NCBI GenBank assembly: GCA_041191145.1
Contig: JBEEPK010000037.1
Span: 1-18,200 of the forward strand
Length of the DNA: 18,200 nucleotides
DNA from: UBA961 sp041191145
GTDB taxonomy: Bacteria; Bacteroidota; Ignavibacteria; Kapaibacteriales; UBA961
Direction of reading: 5' to 3'
The notes beneath the pieces are model-generated. The model saw nothing but the letters and a program-made list of their open reading frames with translations, did no database searches and was not told the DNA's origin. This document shows, one piece after another, positions 7,035 to 16,029 of this stretch (position 1 is the first letter of the stretch; each line of letters starts with the position of its first letter). Both the position numbers and the translations under genes were made by a program.

Positions 7035-7825
7035 CCACCATAAGCGCCGAAAGAGCGTATCCCTGCATTCCAAATGATTCGAGTGATCAGCCATGTGAAC
7101 ATGCACCAAGAAAAGCAAATCGCAATGTGTAATCCTGCTTGATTTAGTGGCATGAGTCCGGCAGACAAAGCAGCGGGAACATAGCTCAAATATTGAAAGG
7201 GAAGAAAGGAAGAAATGCGAGCAAGCCAATCGGGGAGTAAATCCAATGGTACAAGTGAACCCGAAAGAAACCACATGCTGATATCAAATATCACATGAAA
7301 TGTCCATGTCTCTTCAAACCAAAAAGCTAAATATGAAATCGCCATCGAAATGAAAAACTTGATCATCATCGCCATGCACACAAGCAAAGATGACCAAGCA
7401 ATTCCTTCCCAGGAAATGTGTGCATGACTAAAGAATGGAATGAATGGAATAATGATCGAAGTTGAAATAATCACGCCGACTCGATCTGCCGTCGCAAGTG
7501 CTCCGGAAAATCCCAAATGTGAAATTGGCTTGATGAGATATTTATTTAAATCACCTTTTCGAATTTCTTCGGATACATTTTTCTCGATTCTCCCCGATCT
7601 AATGATGACACCGTACAGAGCTGCAAAAATCACATAAAGAAACATGGAATCGGAAGTGTATTGACCGATGACAAGATTATCTCTCCCTGCAAAAACTGAA
7701 TCCCACAAGAAGTACTGTACAACAATCAATACCAAAAGCGACAAAAAACTATTGCTGAAATAATCCATTCGATATTCAAGCAATGAGGATAGTCCGCTAC
7801 GAAATGCTGCAAGATAGGTATTCAT
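7031..7825 (-). CDS. ABC-2 type transporter permease subunit
   Basis: Integral membrane protein of about 264 residues with six predicted hydrophobic segments. It resembles the ABC-2 permease group often annotated as uncharacterised transport permease (COG4587-like). Family-like features are an N-terminal EYRxDYFSN segment before the first membrane span and, in the cytoplasmic loop, EEIRKGDLNKYLIKPIS (a coupling-helix region with the LxKP motif). The best start is the ATG at 7823-7825, which overlaps the TGA of the SDR gene as TGATG and suggests translational coupling; an in-frame TTG lies directly before it. No ATPase gene is in the window, so its partner must be encoded elsewhere. The substrate is unknown. 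The 3' end overlaps the convergent hpnE by four bases. Confidence 0.8.
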   Translation of the reverse strand: MNTYLAAFRSGLSSLLEYRMDYFSNSFLSLLVLIVVQYFLWDSVFAGRDNLVIGQYTSDSMFLYVIFAALYGVIIRSGRIEKNVSEEIRKGDLNKYLIKPISHLGFSGALATADRVGVIISTSIIIPFIPFFSHAHISWEGIAWSSLLVCMAMMIKFFISMAISYLAFWFEETWTFHVIFDISMWFLSGSLVPLDLLPDWLARISSFLPFQYLSYVPAALSAGLMPLNQAGLHIAICFSWCMFTWLITRIIWNAGIRSFGAYGG

Positions 7826-8607
7826 CAAAGTGCTTTTGTGCGACCGCCATCTACAAGCATTGTTATGCCAGTGATATATGAGGCATGATCAGATGCAAGA
7901 AATACCGCTGCAGATGCAATTTCATGTGGCTCGCCGAGCCTTTTCATTGGTACTTCATCTGCCATAGACTTAGCAATGTCATCAGTTGATTTCTGCTGCT
8001 CTTTGGATTTCCTTTCAATCAATGCTGTAAGTCTGCCGGTTTTTGTTGCTCCCGGTAATACACTATTGACAGTGATGCCATATTGAGCAACTTCATTTGA
8101 AAGTGTTTTGGACCAAGATGCCGTCGCAGAACGAACTGTATTTGATACACCCAATCCATCAAGAGGTTGTCTTACTGAGGTGGAAATAATATTGATGATT
8201 CTTCCGAAATTTCTTTCTTTCATTCCTGGTAAGCAGTATTGCGCAATGACATGGGAAGCCATGAGAAGTCTACTGAATGCTTCATTAAAGGCTGAAACTG
8301 AAGATTGCTCAATCGTACCCGGTGGCGGACCACCTGAATTATTTATGATAATGTCGATTGGAGTGTCGCCTAAAGATTGCAGAGCGGATTGGACAGCTTG
8401 CAAATCTGAAAAATCAGCAATGAGTGATTGATGTTTTTGACCATTCTCTGAAGGCAATCGTGAAATTACTTCTTGCAATGTATCTTGATTTCTGGCAAAT
8501 CCAATGACTGTGCAACCGGCTTCAGCAAGCATTGTGGCTATTGAAAGTCCAATGCCTTGTGTGCATCCACATACAAGAGCAACTTTATTTTCGAAGCGAA
8601 TATTCAT
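7825..8607 (-). CDS. Atypical short-chain dehydrogenase/reductase (SDR) lacking the YxxxK motif
   Basis: Rossmann-fold protein of 260 residues with overall SDR architecture. It has a cofactor motif CGCTQGIG (13-20; TGxxxGIG with Thr replaced by Cys), NNSG (89-92) followed by GPPPG, the serine strand IIST (S142), and a C-terminal PxxRLGEPHEIASAAVFLASDHASYITG...VDGG signature. At the usual spacing of 13 residues from S142, the catalytic Tyr and Lys are replaced by S155 and R159 (SNTVR). I recall related SDRs with 'SNxxR' and 'NNxGGPPPG', so this may be a subfamily feature, not damage. The reading frame is intact and conserved-looking. The ATG at 8605-8607 has AGG seven bases upstream. It sits 11 nt after the VWA-OmpA gene and overlaps the permease start. 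Substrate unknown. Confidence 0.85.
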   Translation of the reverse strand: MNIRFENKVALVCGCTQGIGLSIATMLAEAGCTVIGFARNQDTLQEVISRLPSENGQKHQSLIADFSDLQAVQSALQSLGDTPIDIIINNSGGPPPGTIEQSSVSAFNEAFSRLLMASHVIAQYCLPGMKERNFGRIINIISTSVRQPLDGLGVSNTVRSATASWSKTLSNEVAQYGITVNSVLPGATKTGRLTALIERKSKEQQKSTDDIAKSMADEVPMKRLGEPHEIASAAVFLASDHASYITGITMLVDGGRTKAL

Positions 8608-8618
8608 CTATCATCCTA

Positions 8619-10076
8619 TCACTTTGCAAGTACGACAAATTGTGTTCTGCGATTGATCGCTCTATTGCGTTCCGAATCATTTGGTGCAATGGGTTGGGAC
8701 ATACCGAAACCTCTTGCACGAAGTCTTTTCTCTTCAATTCCTCTTTTGATCATCTCTTGCATCACGGATTTCGCACGAGCATCGGATAATCTTTGATTGA
8801 ATTCTTCGCCTCCGATATTATCGGTATGTCCTTGAATTTCCAATCGTAATTTTGGGTATCGCTCCATGAGTTCAGCTAATTCATCAATTCGAATCATTGA
8901 TTCATCACGAACAACTGAAGAGTTGAAATCAAACTGAATGGGATATTTGAAACCATCTGAAACATCAAAGCCCGGTCCAAGTGGAGCAGTATCATATTCG
9001 CCATCACAGAGGACTGTATCAGATGAAAAGTCGAGTCCAATCTTTACTTTATGTATGCCATAATACTCAGGAGCTTTATACGATATCCTGTAGAAGTTTC
9101 TCAAGCTTCGATAGATATCAAGAAAAATAGCAATCAATTCTTCTTTGGTTTTTGCACGATAATATTTACCACCTGTGTATTGCGCGATTTGCCGCATGAT
9201 TTCATCATTGGGATAACCAAATCCGACAGTGAAAATATTGACACCTTTTGTTTTAGCTGTATCCAAGATCATCTTCAATCTTGTCTTGGAATAATTGTCT
9301 TCACCGTCAGAAAAAACCACAATTACTTTGGGGACGGTATCAGGAATTTCGGTTGTGAATGCCTCCATGGATTTCATGATTGCATCATATAAACCTGAAT
9401 AATACCCTTGGCCTTCGAGGAAGGTGGATTTAAATTTGTTGACAATGATTTCCTTGTCTTTCCACATCGGCACTTTGAGCGTATAATCTTTCGCAAATGT
9501 GGAAATTCCGATTCTATCTTGTGGTTGCTTCATGTTCACGAATAATTCGGTGCCCATGGCAATGGCATCCATCACTCCGGACATTGAGCCACTGAAATCA
9601 ACGCTCAGCATAATAGCATAAGGAATGGAATCAGCATCGCCATATTCGCGAACACGAAAACTGTCAATAGTCACATTAGATCTACCGAGTTTTTCTTTTA
9701 GGAGATACCAATACTTTTGATCTTTGCGATATGGTGGTGCGATATGTGTGATATAGTGACCGCTTGTGTCAAATATCTTTGCAAAGAGTCGAATTTCTTG
9801 TGGATAGGATTTTGTTTCGATTCTACTTATTTCCATTTGAATGTCTGATGGCTTTGCGCTATCTATGTGCTTTGTGGAAGTAAGTAGAAATTGTCTCTTA
9901 ATCGAATCCGTTACATCACTTTGCAATTCAAGTGAAGAAAGAGATGCCGCTCTCCGCGAAGTCCCGCATGATGCGAAGAGTAATGTCCCCAATGCCATGA
10001 CCAAGAAAAACGAAAAGGCAGAATATCGTTTTGATACTGCCTTTTTCTGTTTGTCATGTGAATTATGGTCTATCAT
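8619..10076 (-). CDS. Outer-membrane lipoprotein with von Willebrand A and OmpA-family domains
   Basis: 485-residue exported lipoprotein. Residues 19-37 form a signal peptide ending in the lipobox LFASC (lipidated C37), after a long basic N region. The VWA domain (about 150-330) has the MIDAS metal site DFSGS (D160, S162, S164) and VVFSDGED (254-261). The C-terminal OmpA-like domain (about 375-485) has GHTDN (D419) and LSDARAKSV (R434), the pair that binds diaminopimelate of peptidoglycan in this family. It probably anchors to peptidoglycan while the VWA domain binds a protein partner through a divalent metal. The gene lies 3 nt after the DUF3108 gene and 11 nt before the SDR. The domain combination is clear; the partner is unknown. 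Confidence 0.93.
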   Translation of the reverse strand: MIDHNSHDKQKKAVSKRYSAFSFFLVMALGTLLFASCGTSRRAASLSSLELQSDVTDSIKRQFLLTSTKHIDSAKPSDIQMEISRIETKSYPQEIRLFAKIFDTSGHYITHIAPPYRKDQKYWYLLKEKLGRSNVTIDSFRVREYGDADSIPYAIMLSVDFSGSMSGVMDAIAMGTELFVNMKQPQDRIGISTFAKDYTLKVPMWKDKEIIVNKFKSTFLEGQGYYSGLYDAIMKSMEAFTTEIPDTVPKVIVVFSDGEDNYSKTRLKMILDTAKTKGVNIFTVGFGYPNDEIMRQIAQYTGGKYYRAKTKEELIAIFLDIYRSLRNFYRISYKAPEYYGIHKVKIGLDFSSDTVLCDGEYDTAPLGPGFDVSDGFKYPIQFDFNSSVVRDESMIRIDELAELMERYPKLRLEIQGHTDNIGGEEFNQRLSDARAKSVMQEMIKRGIEEKRLRARGFGMSQPIAPNDSERNRAINRRTQFVVLAK

Positions 10077-10079
10077 TAT

Positions 10080-10862
10080 TTATTCTGCTTTTGGTGGTTG
10101 CCAAGAAGGACGAGTCCATTTGATGAGTTCAATATTTGCATTACCAACATAGAGTTTCATTTTTGCACGAATTGGTACGCGTGCTTCATCATCTGAAAAC
10201 CAACCTTCGAATTTACCTGTAAGGCCATAAATTCCGGTCCAATCTGCCGTGCCATTGAAATACAATGTCTTGATCGGATAACTTGCCGCATCTATTTCAA
10301 TTACTTCGGGTTTTGCAATGAAATTGATTGATGTCGAAACAGTGTCATCCATAATGATGGTTGGCACTTTAATGGATTTTTTAGATCTCAACATTTGTCT
10401 TGCAAGAAAGTATAAGCTACTTCCATCATTCCATTTTTTTGCTGTTTTCAAAACACGCTTATTGCTGAGTTTGTTCGCCTTGTATTTTTCCATTGTCACA
10501 TTCTGATTGGGATAATCAAAGATATATTTGTCATACATCCATGAACCATCAGATTCTTTGGTACTCGCTGTGAAATTATGTGAATACTGTACAGAAGGAT
10601 CAATCCAACTTTCATAAATCGAATGCAAGTCGATAAAGGGAATTCCTTTGCGCGAATCAATGTATACCTTTGTGTGATAGACATTCTTTCCATTAAAATC
10701 AACATTTTTCAATGTTGTCACACGGATATTACCGAGTGAGATTCCCATATAAGAAACATCATATACCAATTCCTCACCGGGAACTACTACTTGTGCTTGA
10801 AGTGAAAGAACGGAAGAAAGTCCGACGATAAGTATGAAGAAAAATCTTTTGAGCAATGTCAT
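10080..10862 (-). CDS. DUF3108-domain exported protein
   Basis: 260-residue protein with an N-terminal signal peptide (charged LLKRFF, hydrophobic core, likely cleavage after LQA, residue 23 or so). The mature part starts VVPGEELVYDVSYMGISLGNIRV, the usual opening of DUF3108 proteins, and ends with an EGWFSDDEARVPIRAKMKLYVGN segment, also typical. The fold is expected to be beta-rich and periplasmic or outer-membrane associated; the biochemical function of the family is not established. It is 18 nt downstream of the S41 protease and 3 nt upstream of the VWA-OmpA lipoprotein, so these three exported proteins are probably made together. No Shine-Dalgarno sequence is apparent before the ATG at 10860-10862. 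Confidence 0.8.
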   Translation of the reverse strand: MTLLKRFFFILIVGLSSVLSLQAQVVVPGEELVYDVSYMGISLGNIRVTTLKNVDFNGKNVYHTKVYIDSRKGIPFIDLHSIYESWIDPSVQYSHNFTASTKESDGSWMYDKYIFDYPNQNVTMEKYKANKLSNKRVLKTAKKWNDGSSLYFLARQMLRSKKSIKVPTIIMDDTVSTSINFIAKPEVIEIDAASYPIKTLYFNGTADWTGIYGLTGKFEGWFSDDEARVPIRAKMKLYVGNANIELIKWTRPSWQPPKAE

Positions 10863-10880
10863 TGAAAATACATTCCTGAA

Positions 10881-12494
10881 TTATTTAAGTTTTGCTATGC
10901 GTGCGGCTTCCGGAAATAGAGTTACTGCTTTTTTGATTTGCTTATCATCCTCATAAGCAATTGGATAAAAGCCGGAATTTCCAAAAATAGATCGTGCAAT
11001 TGTTGCCTTGAGCATATTTTTCAGATACGATTTATCGGTAGTATAATTCGCATCATTCCACTGAATTTCTTTTGATTCAGCAAGAGTGCGAAAATCTTTC
11101 AGTAACTCCTCGCTTACTTCGAAGGTTTTTCTGAAAGTATTGAAATTGTCTTTATATGTCGTACGCAATGCTGCACCTTGACCACGCAAATAGGTATCAG
11201 TAAATTCCCAGAAAAGATTTTTTCTGCGAATCGATACGCTAAGTGGAGTAATGGTGTCAGGTTTAACGACATAATCAGGTGTGATTCCCCCGCCGCCATA
11301 GACTGTTCTTCCGCTGACGGTTTTAAATACAGGACGAGTAGAATCAGATGATTTTTTTGAATCTTGTGAATGCTCGATATTTTCTCCTTCTTCAACATCT
11401 TCGCGACCTTCTCCACGATAGTATTTGTCTTTATCGCCATAGGGTCTTTGAATAAGTCTTCCGGAAGGTGTATAATATCTTGAGATGGTTAGACGATATG
11501 CTGAGCCATCTGGAAGTGGATATTGCTGTTGAACGAGTCCTTTGCCGAATGATACATCGCCGACAATCAAACCGCGATCGAGATCTTGCACTGCACCTGA
11601 AACGATTTCACTTGCGGAAGCAGAGCCACCATTGATCATCACGATGAGTGGAAGATTTTCAAGATTCCCTCCATCGCCGGAGAAATAATCCTCATCAACT
11701 TCTGGTCTGCGACCTTTTGTATATACGATCTTTTGCCCGCCCTTCAAAAATTCATCTGCCAATCTGAAGGCTTGATCCAAATATCCGCCTGGATTATTAC
11801 GAAGATCAAGAATGAGTCTTTTCATTCCCTCGGCACGAAGTTTTGTTGCTGCTTCCATGAATTCTGAATGAGTTGTCGCAGCAAAACGATTAATGGAAAT
11901 CAAGCCGATATCGGTTTTTTCAATCATGAAAGAGGCATCAACCGTATAGAGTGGAATCTTGTCACGAGTGATGTCATAATCAATCAATTTTCCTTCGCCT
12001 GATCTTTTGATTCCAAGCTTCACGCGTGTGCCTTTTGGACCGCGCAATTTTTTAGGGACATCTTCTCTTGTCAAACCAATTGCAGTACTATCATTGATCT
12101 TTACGATTTTATCGCCGGATTGAATACCCAATGCTTCGCTTGGTCCACCGCTAATCGGAGTCACGATTGTTATCGTATCTTTTACCACATCAAATTCAAC
12201 CCCGATTCCCTCAAAGCTACCTTGGAAATCTTCAGTCACTTTTTTCATTTGATCTGCAGGAATATAAACCGAATGCGGATCTAACTCATTGAGCATACCT
12301 CGTATTGCGGCTTCTGTAAGCTTTTTGGAATCCACATTCTCGACATACATCTGATTGGCACGATTGAGGACATCATTGAATTTTTTGACTTGATCATAAA
12401 TCGAGTCATTTGACATCGCAGGGCGTGACATTGTACCGAGAAAAATTCCGATGCCTATGCAGGCACCGAAGATCAGTGCTTTTGTAATTTTCAT
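10881..12494 (-). CDS. Carboxy-terminal processing protease (S41 family, CtpA/Prc-like)
   Basis: Periplasmic serine protease with Ser/Lys catalysis. Counting from the ATG at 12492-12494, it has an uncleaved or cleaved signal segment (about 5-26), a short helical region, a PDZ domain (about 95-180) with a GIGVEF carboxylate-binding-type loop, and the S41 core. Catalytic residues are S293 in GGSASASEI, K318 in SFGKG and Q322, at the spacing seen in Prc. A charged insertion (about 355-390) and a C-terminal helical extension follow. An in-frame TTG four codons upstream (12504-12506) is an alternative start; neither has a good Shine-Dalgarno sequence. First gene of the minus-strand run down to 7031. 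Such enzymes trim outer-membrane lipoproteins or peptidoglycan hydrolases; the VWA-OmpA lipoprotein is a possible substrate (inference). Confidence 0.93.
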   Translation of the reverse strand: MKITKALIFGACIGIGIFLGTMSRPAMSNDSIYDQVKKFNDVLNRANQMYVENVDSKKLTEAAIRGMLNELDPHSVYIPADQMKKVTEDFQGSFEGIGVEFDVVKDTITIVTPISGGPSEALGIQSGDKIVKINDSTAIGLTREDVPKKLRGPKGTRVKLGIKRSGEGKLIDYDITRDKIPLYTVDASFMIEKTDIGLISINRFAATTHSEFMEAATKLRAEGMKRLILDLRNNPGGYLDQAFRLADEFLKGGQKIVYTKGRRPEVDEDYFSGDGGNLENLPLIVMINGGSASASEIVSGAVQDLDRGLIVGDVSFGKGLVQQQYPLPDGSAYRLTISRYYTPSGRLIQRPYGDKDKYYRGEGREDVEEGENIEHSQDSKKSSDSTRPVFKTVSGRTVYGGGGITPDYVVKPDTITPLSVSIRRKNLFWEFTDTYLRGQGAALRTTYKDNFNTFRKTFEVSEELLKDFRTLAESKEIQWNDANYTTDKSYLKNMLKATIARSIFGNSGFYPIAYEDDKQIKKAVTLFPEAARIAKLK

Positions 12495-12641
12495 AGAGTT
12501 ATGCAATTGGGGATAAGTGTACCGCGCAATTTACGAGTTTATGGGCATTTACCTTCGATTGGGCTTAAGCAACCCACAAATTCCCTTTTTTTACGTGCGC
12601 TTGACGATTCGTATATGAGGATAGTGTGATTGACTTGAAAA

Positions 12642-13337
12642 TCAATCTTTGAAGCGATAGCCGACGCCCTTGACGGTTTCTATCAGATGGCCATATCGGC
12701 CGAGTTTTTCGCGGATTTTGGAGACATGAACATCTACTGTTCTGTCAACAACATAGACACTTTCCCCCCAAATACGCTTGAGCAATGACTCACGAGGAAA
12801 GACTTTTCCTCGATTTGCAGCCAAAAATGCGAGTAATTCGAATTCTTTTTTGGGAAAGAATGATTCTTTTTCATCAATGCGAACAGTATAGTTCTGGCGA
12901 TTGATTTCTAAAGTGTCTATTGTGAGAATTTCAGGTGCGGCGATGGTTTCTGTACGAACTTTTTCTGCGGCACGACGAAGGATGGTTTTGACTCTGGCCA
13001 CCAATATGCGTGGGCTGACCGGCTTTTGAATATAATCATCAGCGCCAAGTTCAAGACCCAAAATTTGATCAATTTCTCCTGTTTTTGCAGTCAAAAAGAT
13101 AATAGAAACTTGCGCCAATCCCGGAATGAGGCGTACTTGTCGGCATACTTCGAAACCATCAGGCCCCGGCATCATGATGTCTAGAATGATAAGATCCGGC
13201 TTGAATTCTCCGGCAACTTCAAGCGCGGAGTCTCCATCCGATGCGGTTGCCACGGAATATCCCTCTTTTTCGAGATTATATCGAATGAGGTCTATGATAT
13301 CTTCTTCATCATCAACTACGAGGATTTTCTTAAGCAT
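12642..13337 (-). CDS. OmpR/PhoB-family response regulator
   Basis: Two-domain transcription factor of 231 residues. The receiver domain (1-120) has the acidic pair D9/D10, phospho-acceptor D53 in LDIMMPGPDG, T83 and K105 (QKP). The winged-helix DNA-binding domain (about 135-231) has FPKKEFELLAFLAANRGKVFPRESLL, WGxxVYVVDRTVDVHVSKIREKLG and ETVKGVGYRF, closest to PhoB-type regulators. No histidine kinase gene adjoins it, so the partner is encoded elsewhere. It lies 85 nt after mraY. A weak promoter-like site on the minus strand (TAATTTGG, 13373-13380, one mismatch to TAnnTTTG) could give it independent transcription. Assignment to phosphate control would be a guess. Confidence 0.93.
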   Translation of the reverse strand: MLKKILVVDDEEDIIDLIRYNLEKEGYSVATASDGDSALEVAGEFKPDLIILDIMMPGPDGFEVCRQVRLIPGLAQVSIIFLTAKTGEIDQILGLELGADDYIQKPVSPRILVARVKTILRRAAEKVRTETIAAPEILTIDTLEINRQNYTVRIDEKESFFPKKEFELLAFLAANRGKVFPRESLLKRIWGESVYVVDRTVDVHVSKIREKLGRYGHLIETVKGVGYRFKD

Positions 13338-13422
13338 ATGTTATCCGCATCATGAATGTACATGATAATATGCCAAATTATGGAATTGTGTTGCTAAGCA
13401 AGGTTATGATTCGATAATACTG

Positions 13423-14553
13423 TCATCGAACCTTGAATGTGGCCATTGTGATAATTGCGAGGAGAATTCCTATGATATAGAATCTTGTGACGATTTTTGA
13501 CTCATGCAATCCTGATTTCTCGAAATGATGATGAAGTGGTGACATCTTCAATAGTCTCTTTCCTTCTCCGAATTTCTTCTTGGTATATTTGAAATATAGC
13601 ACTTGAATGATCACAGATAAGGTTTCGGCAAAGAAAACTCCGCCAAGAATGGGTAAAAGAAATTCTTTTTTGATCAGAATGCATAATCCACCAAGCGCCC
13701 CACCCAATGCGAGAGAGCCGGTATCACCCATGAATACTTGAGCAGGAAATGAATTAAACCAAAGAAATCCAAGCGAGGCACCCACCAAGGCCGCACTGAA
13801 TATGGTTAATTCATCAGCTCCACGAAGATGAAAGATATTGAGATACTGAGAGAATACTGCATTGCCACTCACATAAGAAATCACGGCCAATGCGAGGGCT
13901 GCAATGCCAACAGTTCCAATTGCGAGACCATCCAAACCATCGGTGAGATTCACGGCATTTGAAGTTGCAGTGAGAATAAACATAATTGCCGGAATATACA
14001 TCCATCCAAAATCAAAATGAATGTCTTTGGCGAATGGAACAGTGGTCAGCGTATTATATTGATCAAAATTATATGAGAACCATTCCGGATAGAAGTAAAT
14101 CGTGGAGCCAACGATGAGTCCGACCAATAGTTGACCAATGATTTTGTATCTACCTATCAATCCCTTTTTCATTTTCTTGATGACTTTCAAATAATCATCC
14201 AGAAAACCCACCGCACCAAGTCCCAATGTTATAAATATTATAAGAATGACAAATGTATTCTGAATATTTGACCATAAAAGCGTTGGAATGATAACCGCGG
14301 AAAGCACTATCAATCCCCCCATGGTCGGTGTGCCGGCCTTGAGTGAATGATTGCCTGTTTCCTGCAATTCCGATTTTGCCTGCTCACCGATTTGCATGCG
14401 TTTGAGCATGCGTATGATCCAAGGACCGACAATGAACGATATCAATAATGCAGTAATTGTTGCGGCGGCAGATCTAAATGTCACATATTGAAAGACGCCA
14501 AATCCTGGGAGATTAAATGTTGTTCGTAGCCAAGAGGTCAAGAAATAAAGCAT
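13423..14553 (-). CDS. mraY: Phospho-N-acetylmuramoyl-pentapeptide transferase (MraY)
   Basis: Integral membrane enzyme that transfers phospho-MurNAc-pentapeptide from UDP to undecaprenyl phosphate, forming lipid I. The 376 residues have about ten membrane spans and the family signatures: GTPTMGG (74-80), the aspartate pair D119/D120 in FLDDYLK, NLTDGLDGLAIG (202-213), VFMGDTGSLALGG, and the cytoplasmic PLHHHFEKSG loop near residue 345. All expected acidic and histidine residues are present. It starts 9 nt after murF, in the standard dcw order, and the two are surely cotranscribed. The usual next gene, murD, is missing; a response regulator gene follows instead. Confidence 0.98.
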   Translation of the reverse strand: MLYFLTSWLRTTFNLPGFGVFQYVTFRSAAATITALLISFIVGPWIIRMLKRMQIGEQAKSELQETGNHSLKAGTPTMGGLIVLSAVIIPTLLWSNIQNTFVILIIFITLGLGAVGFLDDYLKVIKKMKKGLIGRYKIIGQLLVGLIVGSTIYFYPEWFSYNFDQYNTLTTVPFAKDIHFDFGWMYIPAIMFILTATSNAVNLTDGLDGLAIGTVGIAALALAVISYVSGNAVFSQYLNIFHLRGADELTIFSAALVGASLGFLWFNSFPAQVFMGDTGSLALGGALGGLCILIKKEFLLPILGGVFFAETLSVIIQVLYFKYTKKKFGEGKRLLKMSPLHHHFEKSGLHESKIVTRFYIIGILLAIITMATFKVR

Positions 14554-14562
14554 GCAATTCCC

Positions 14563-15963
14563 TCAAGAATGTTCTTTTGTTGTACGATAATGTTTCCAAT
14601 GTTCCAGCACTTTTTCAAGTTGTATTCCTCTCGATCCTTTGATGAGAACAATATCACCGGACATGGCCTTTGCATGGATCAATTGAGCGCATTCTTCTGC
14701 TGAATCGGCATAAGTGATGTATTCATGTATGGAAGCTTGCGCCGCCTTATGAAATTCAGATCCTGTCACGATGCACTCATCGCAATAATCTACAATTTTG
14801 CTCAATAGATTTCGATGTTCTTCACCGGAAGAATCCCCAAGTTCTCGCATATCACCAAGAATTGCGATGCGTTTTCCTTTGTTGGGCATCGAAGACAATG
14901 TTTCGAGTGCCGTCAGCATCGATGCAGGATTCGCATTATAGGAATCATTCAAAACAATGATGTCATCGAGCATGATTTTAGCCATTCTTCCATACCCTGA
15001 ATATACAGGTGCTTCATAGGAGCGTAAGGAGTCTGCGATCCGGGAAATGTTCATGCCAATGGTCAAACCAATGCAAGCGCCTGCAATTGCAGTCATTGCG
15101 CCAACTTTTCCGGGCAAATTAAGTTGAATGGTTTCAATATTATGTTGTGTTTCAAGGGTGATTTGCGCCAAACCTTGTTCATTTAACTCCCACTTTGCAT
15201 GAATATCAGCATCCATATCAAGCGCAAAAGTTGCAATTCTCGGGCCTTTAGCATATTTCTTTAATCGCTCATCATTCAAGTTGATAAGTCTTGTGCCACC
15301 ATATTGTTCTAGCCATGTGAACAGCGTAGTTTCTTCTCTTTCAACGCCATCTAGATCTATGAGTTTTTCGAGATGTTCTTTGCCGATATTCGTAATCAAA
15401 CCATGTGTGGGAGCCAGCATTGCTGATAAAATGGCAATTTCTCCGGGTTCATTCGTACCGATTTCTATGACAGCCGCCTCATGTGTTTCATCCAATTGTA
15501 ATATCATGAGTGGAACGCCGACTTGATTATTATAATTGGCGGTGGTTTTCAGTGTTCGCTTTAGTGAGCCTACAATGTGTGCTGCACAATCTTTTGTTGA
15601 TGTTTTACCGGCGGCACCGGCAATGGCAATGATGGGAATATCGAATTTTCTTCGATGAGCATGTGCTAATTGACCAAGCGCATGAAGGGTATTTGATACA
15701 ATGATATGTGGAATTTGGTCTATTCCCTGTATTTCAGAACTTACATCTTCTTCTATCAATACACCAATTGCACCTTTGCTTAGTGCATCTGATATGAAAG
15801 CATGTCCATCGAAATGTTCGCCTTTCAGAGGGATATATAGATTGCCTTCAATGATATTTCGTGAATCAGTTGAAATACCTATGCAATTACTCGGCGGGTT
15901 TTGTGTGTTGTCACCGAGAATTGAAAGAAGTTCTTCTTGTGTGAATGAGGCAGAATTATTCAT
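14563..15963 (-). CDS. murF: UDP-N-acetylmuramoyl-tripeptide--D-alanyl-D-alanine ligase (MurF)
   Basis: Cytoplasmic ATP-dependent ligase adding D-Ala-D-Ala to UDP-MurNAc-tripeptide. Its 466 residues follow the three-domain Mur ligase plan: an N-terminal UDP-binding domain with STDSR (31-35) and GEHFDGHAF, a central ATPase domain with P-loop GAAGKTST (116-123), TTANYNNQVGVPL and EIGTNEPGEIA (167-177, MurF type), and a C-terminal domain with LNDSYNANPASM and ILGDMRELG. Start: ATG at 15961-15963, with no clear Shine-Dalgarno sequence. A promoter-like TAnnTTTG box (16008-16015) lies about 45 nt upstream. The expected upstream neighbour, murE, is replaced by a YihY-family gene, so this is a fragment of the dcw cluster: murF and mraY only. 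Confidence 0.97.
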   Translation of the reverse strand: MNNSASFTQEELLSILGDNTQNPPSNCIGISTDSRNIIEGNLYIPLKGEHFDGHAFISDALSKGAIGVLIEEDVSSEIQGIDQIPHIIVSNTLHALGQLAHAHRRKFDIPIIAIAGAAGKTSTKDCAAHIVGSLKRTLKTTANYNNQVGVPLMILQLDETHEAAVIEIGTNEPGEIAILSAMLAPTHGLITNIGKEHLEKLIDLDGVEREETTLFTWLEQYGGTRLINLNDERLKKYAKGPRIATFALDMDADIHAKWELNEQGLAQITLETQHNIETIQLNLPGKVGAMTAIAGACIGLTIGMNISRIADSLRSYEAPVYSGYGRMAKIMLDDIIVLNDSYNANPASMLTALETLSSMPNKGKRIAILGDMRELGDSSGEEHRNLLSKIVDYCDECIVTGSEFHKAAQASIHEYITYADSAEECAQLIHAKAMSGDIVLIKGSRGIQLEKVLEHWKHYRTTKEHS

Positions 15964-16007
15964 GAAAGCAATGCAAGTAACTCAGCTTTGGAGGAAATTT
16001 CTGTTTG

Positions 16008-16015
16008 CAAATTTA
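16008..16015 (-). promoter_or_regulatory. Promoter-like -7 box upstream of murF
   Basis: TAAATTTG on the minus strand matches TAnnTTTG exactly, in the 66-nt gap between the YihY-family gene and murF. I found no TTTG at 19-21 nt upstream, so only the -7 element is supported. Confidence 0.4.
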
Positions 16016-16029
16016 GCAAAATTGAACGC

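Noticed and set aside
12504..12506. TTG as the start of the S41 protease
   Set aside because: An in-frame ATG lies four codons downstream, gives a normal signal segment, and the TTG has no Shine-Dalgarno support.
12560..12592. Plus-strand hairpin (TGGG...CCCA around GCTTAAGC) followed by seven T bases
   Set aside because: It looks like a weak terminator for plus-strand transcription, but no plus-strand gene ends here, and the spacer between stem and T run is long.
12628..12647. Inverted repeat GATTGA...TCAATC at the end of the response regulator gene
   Set aside because: It overlaps the stop codon region and has no T tract after it on the minus strand, so it is not a convincing terminator.
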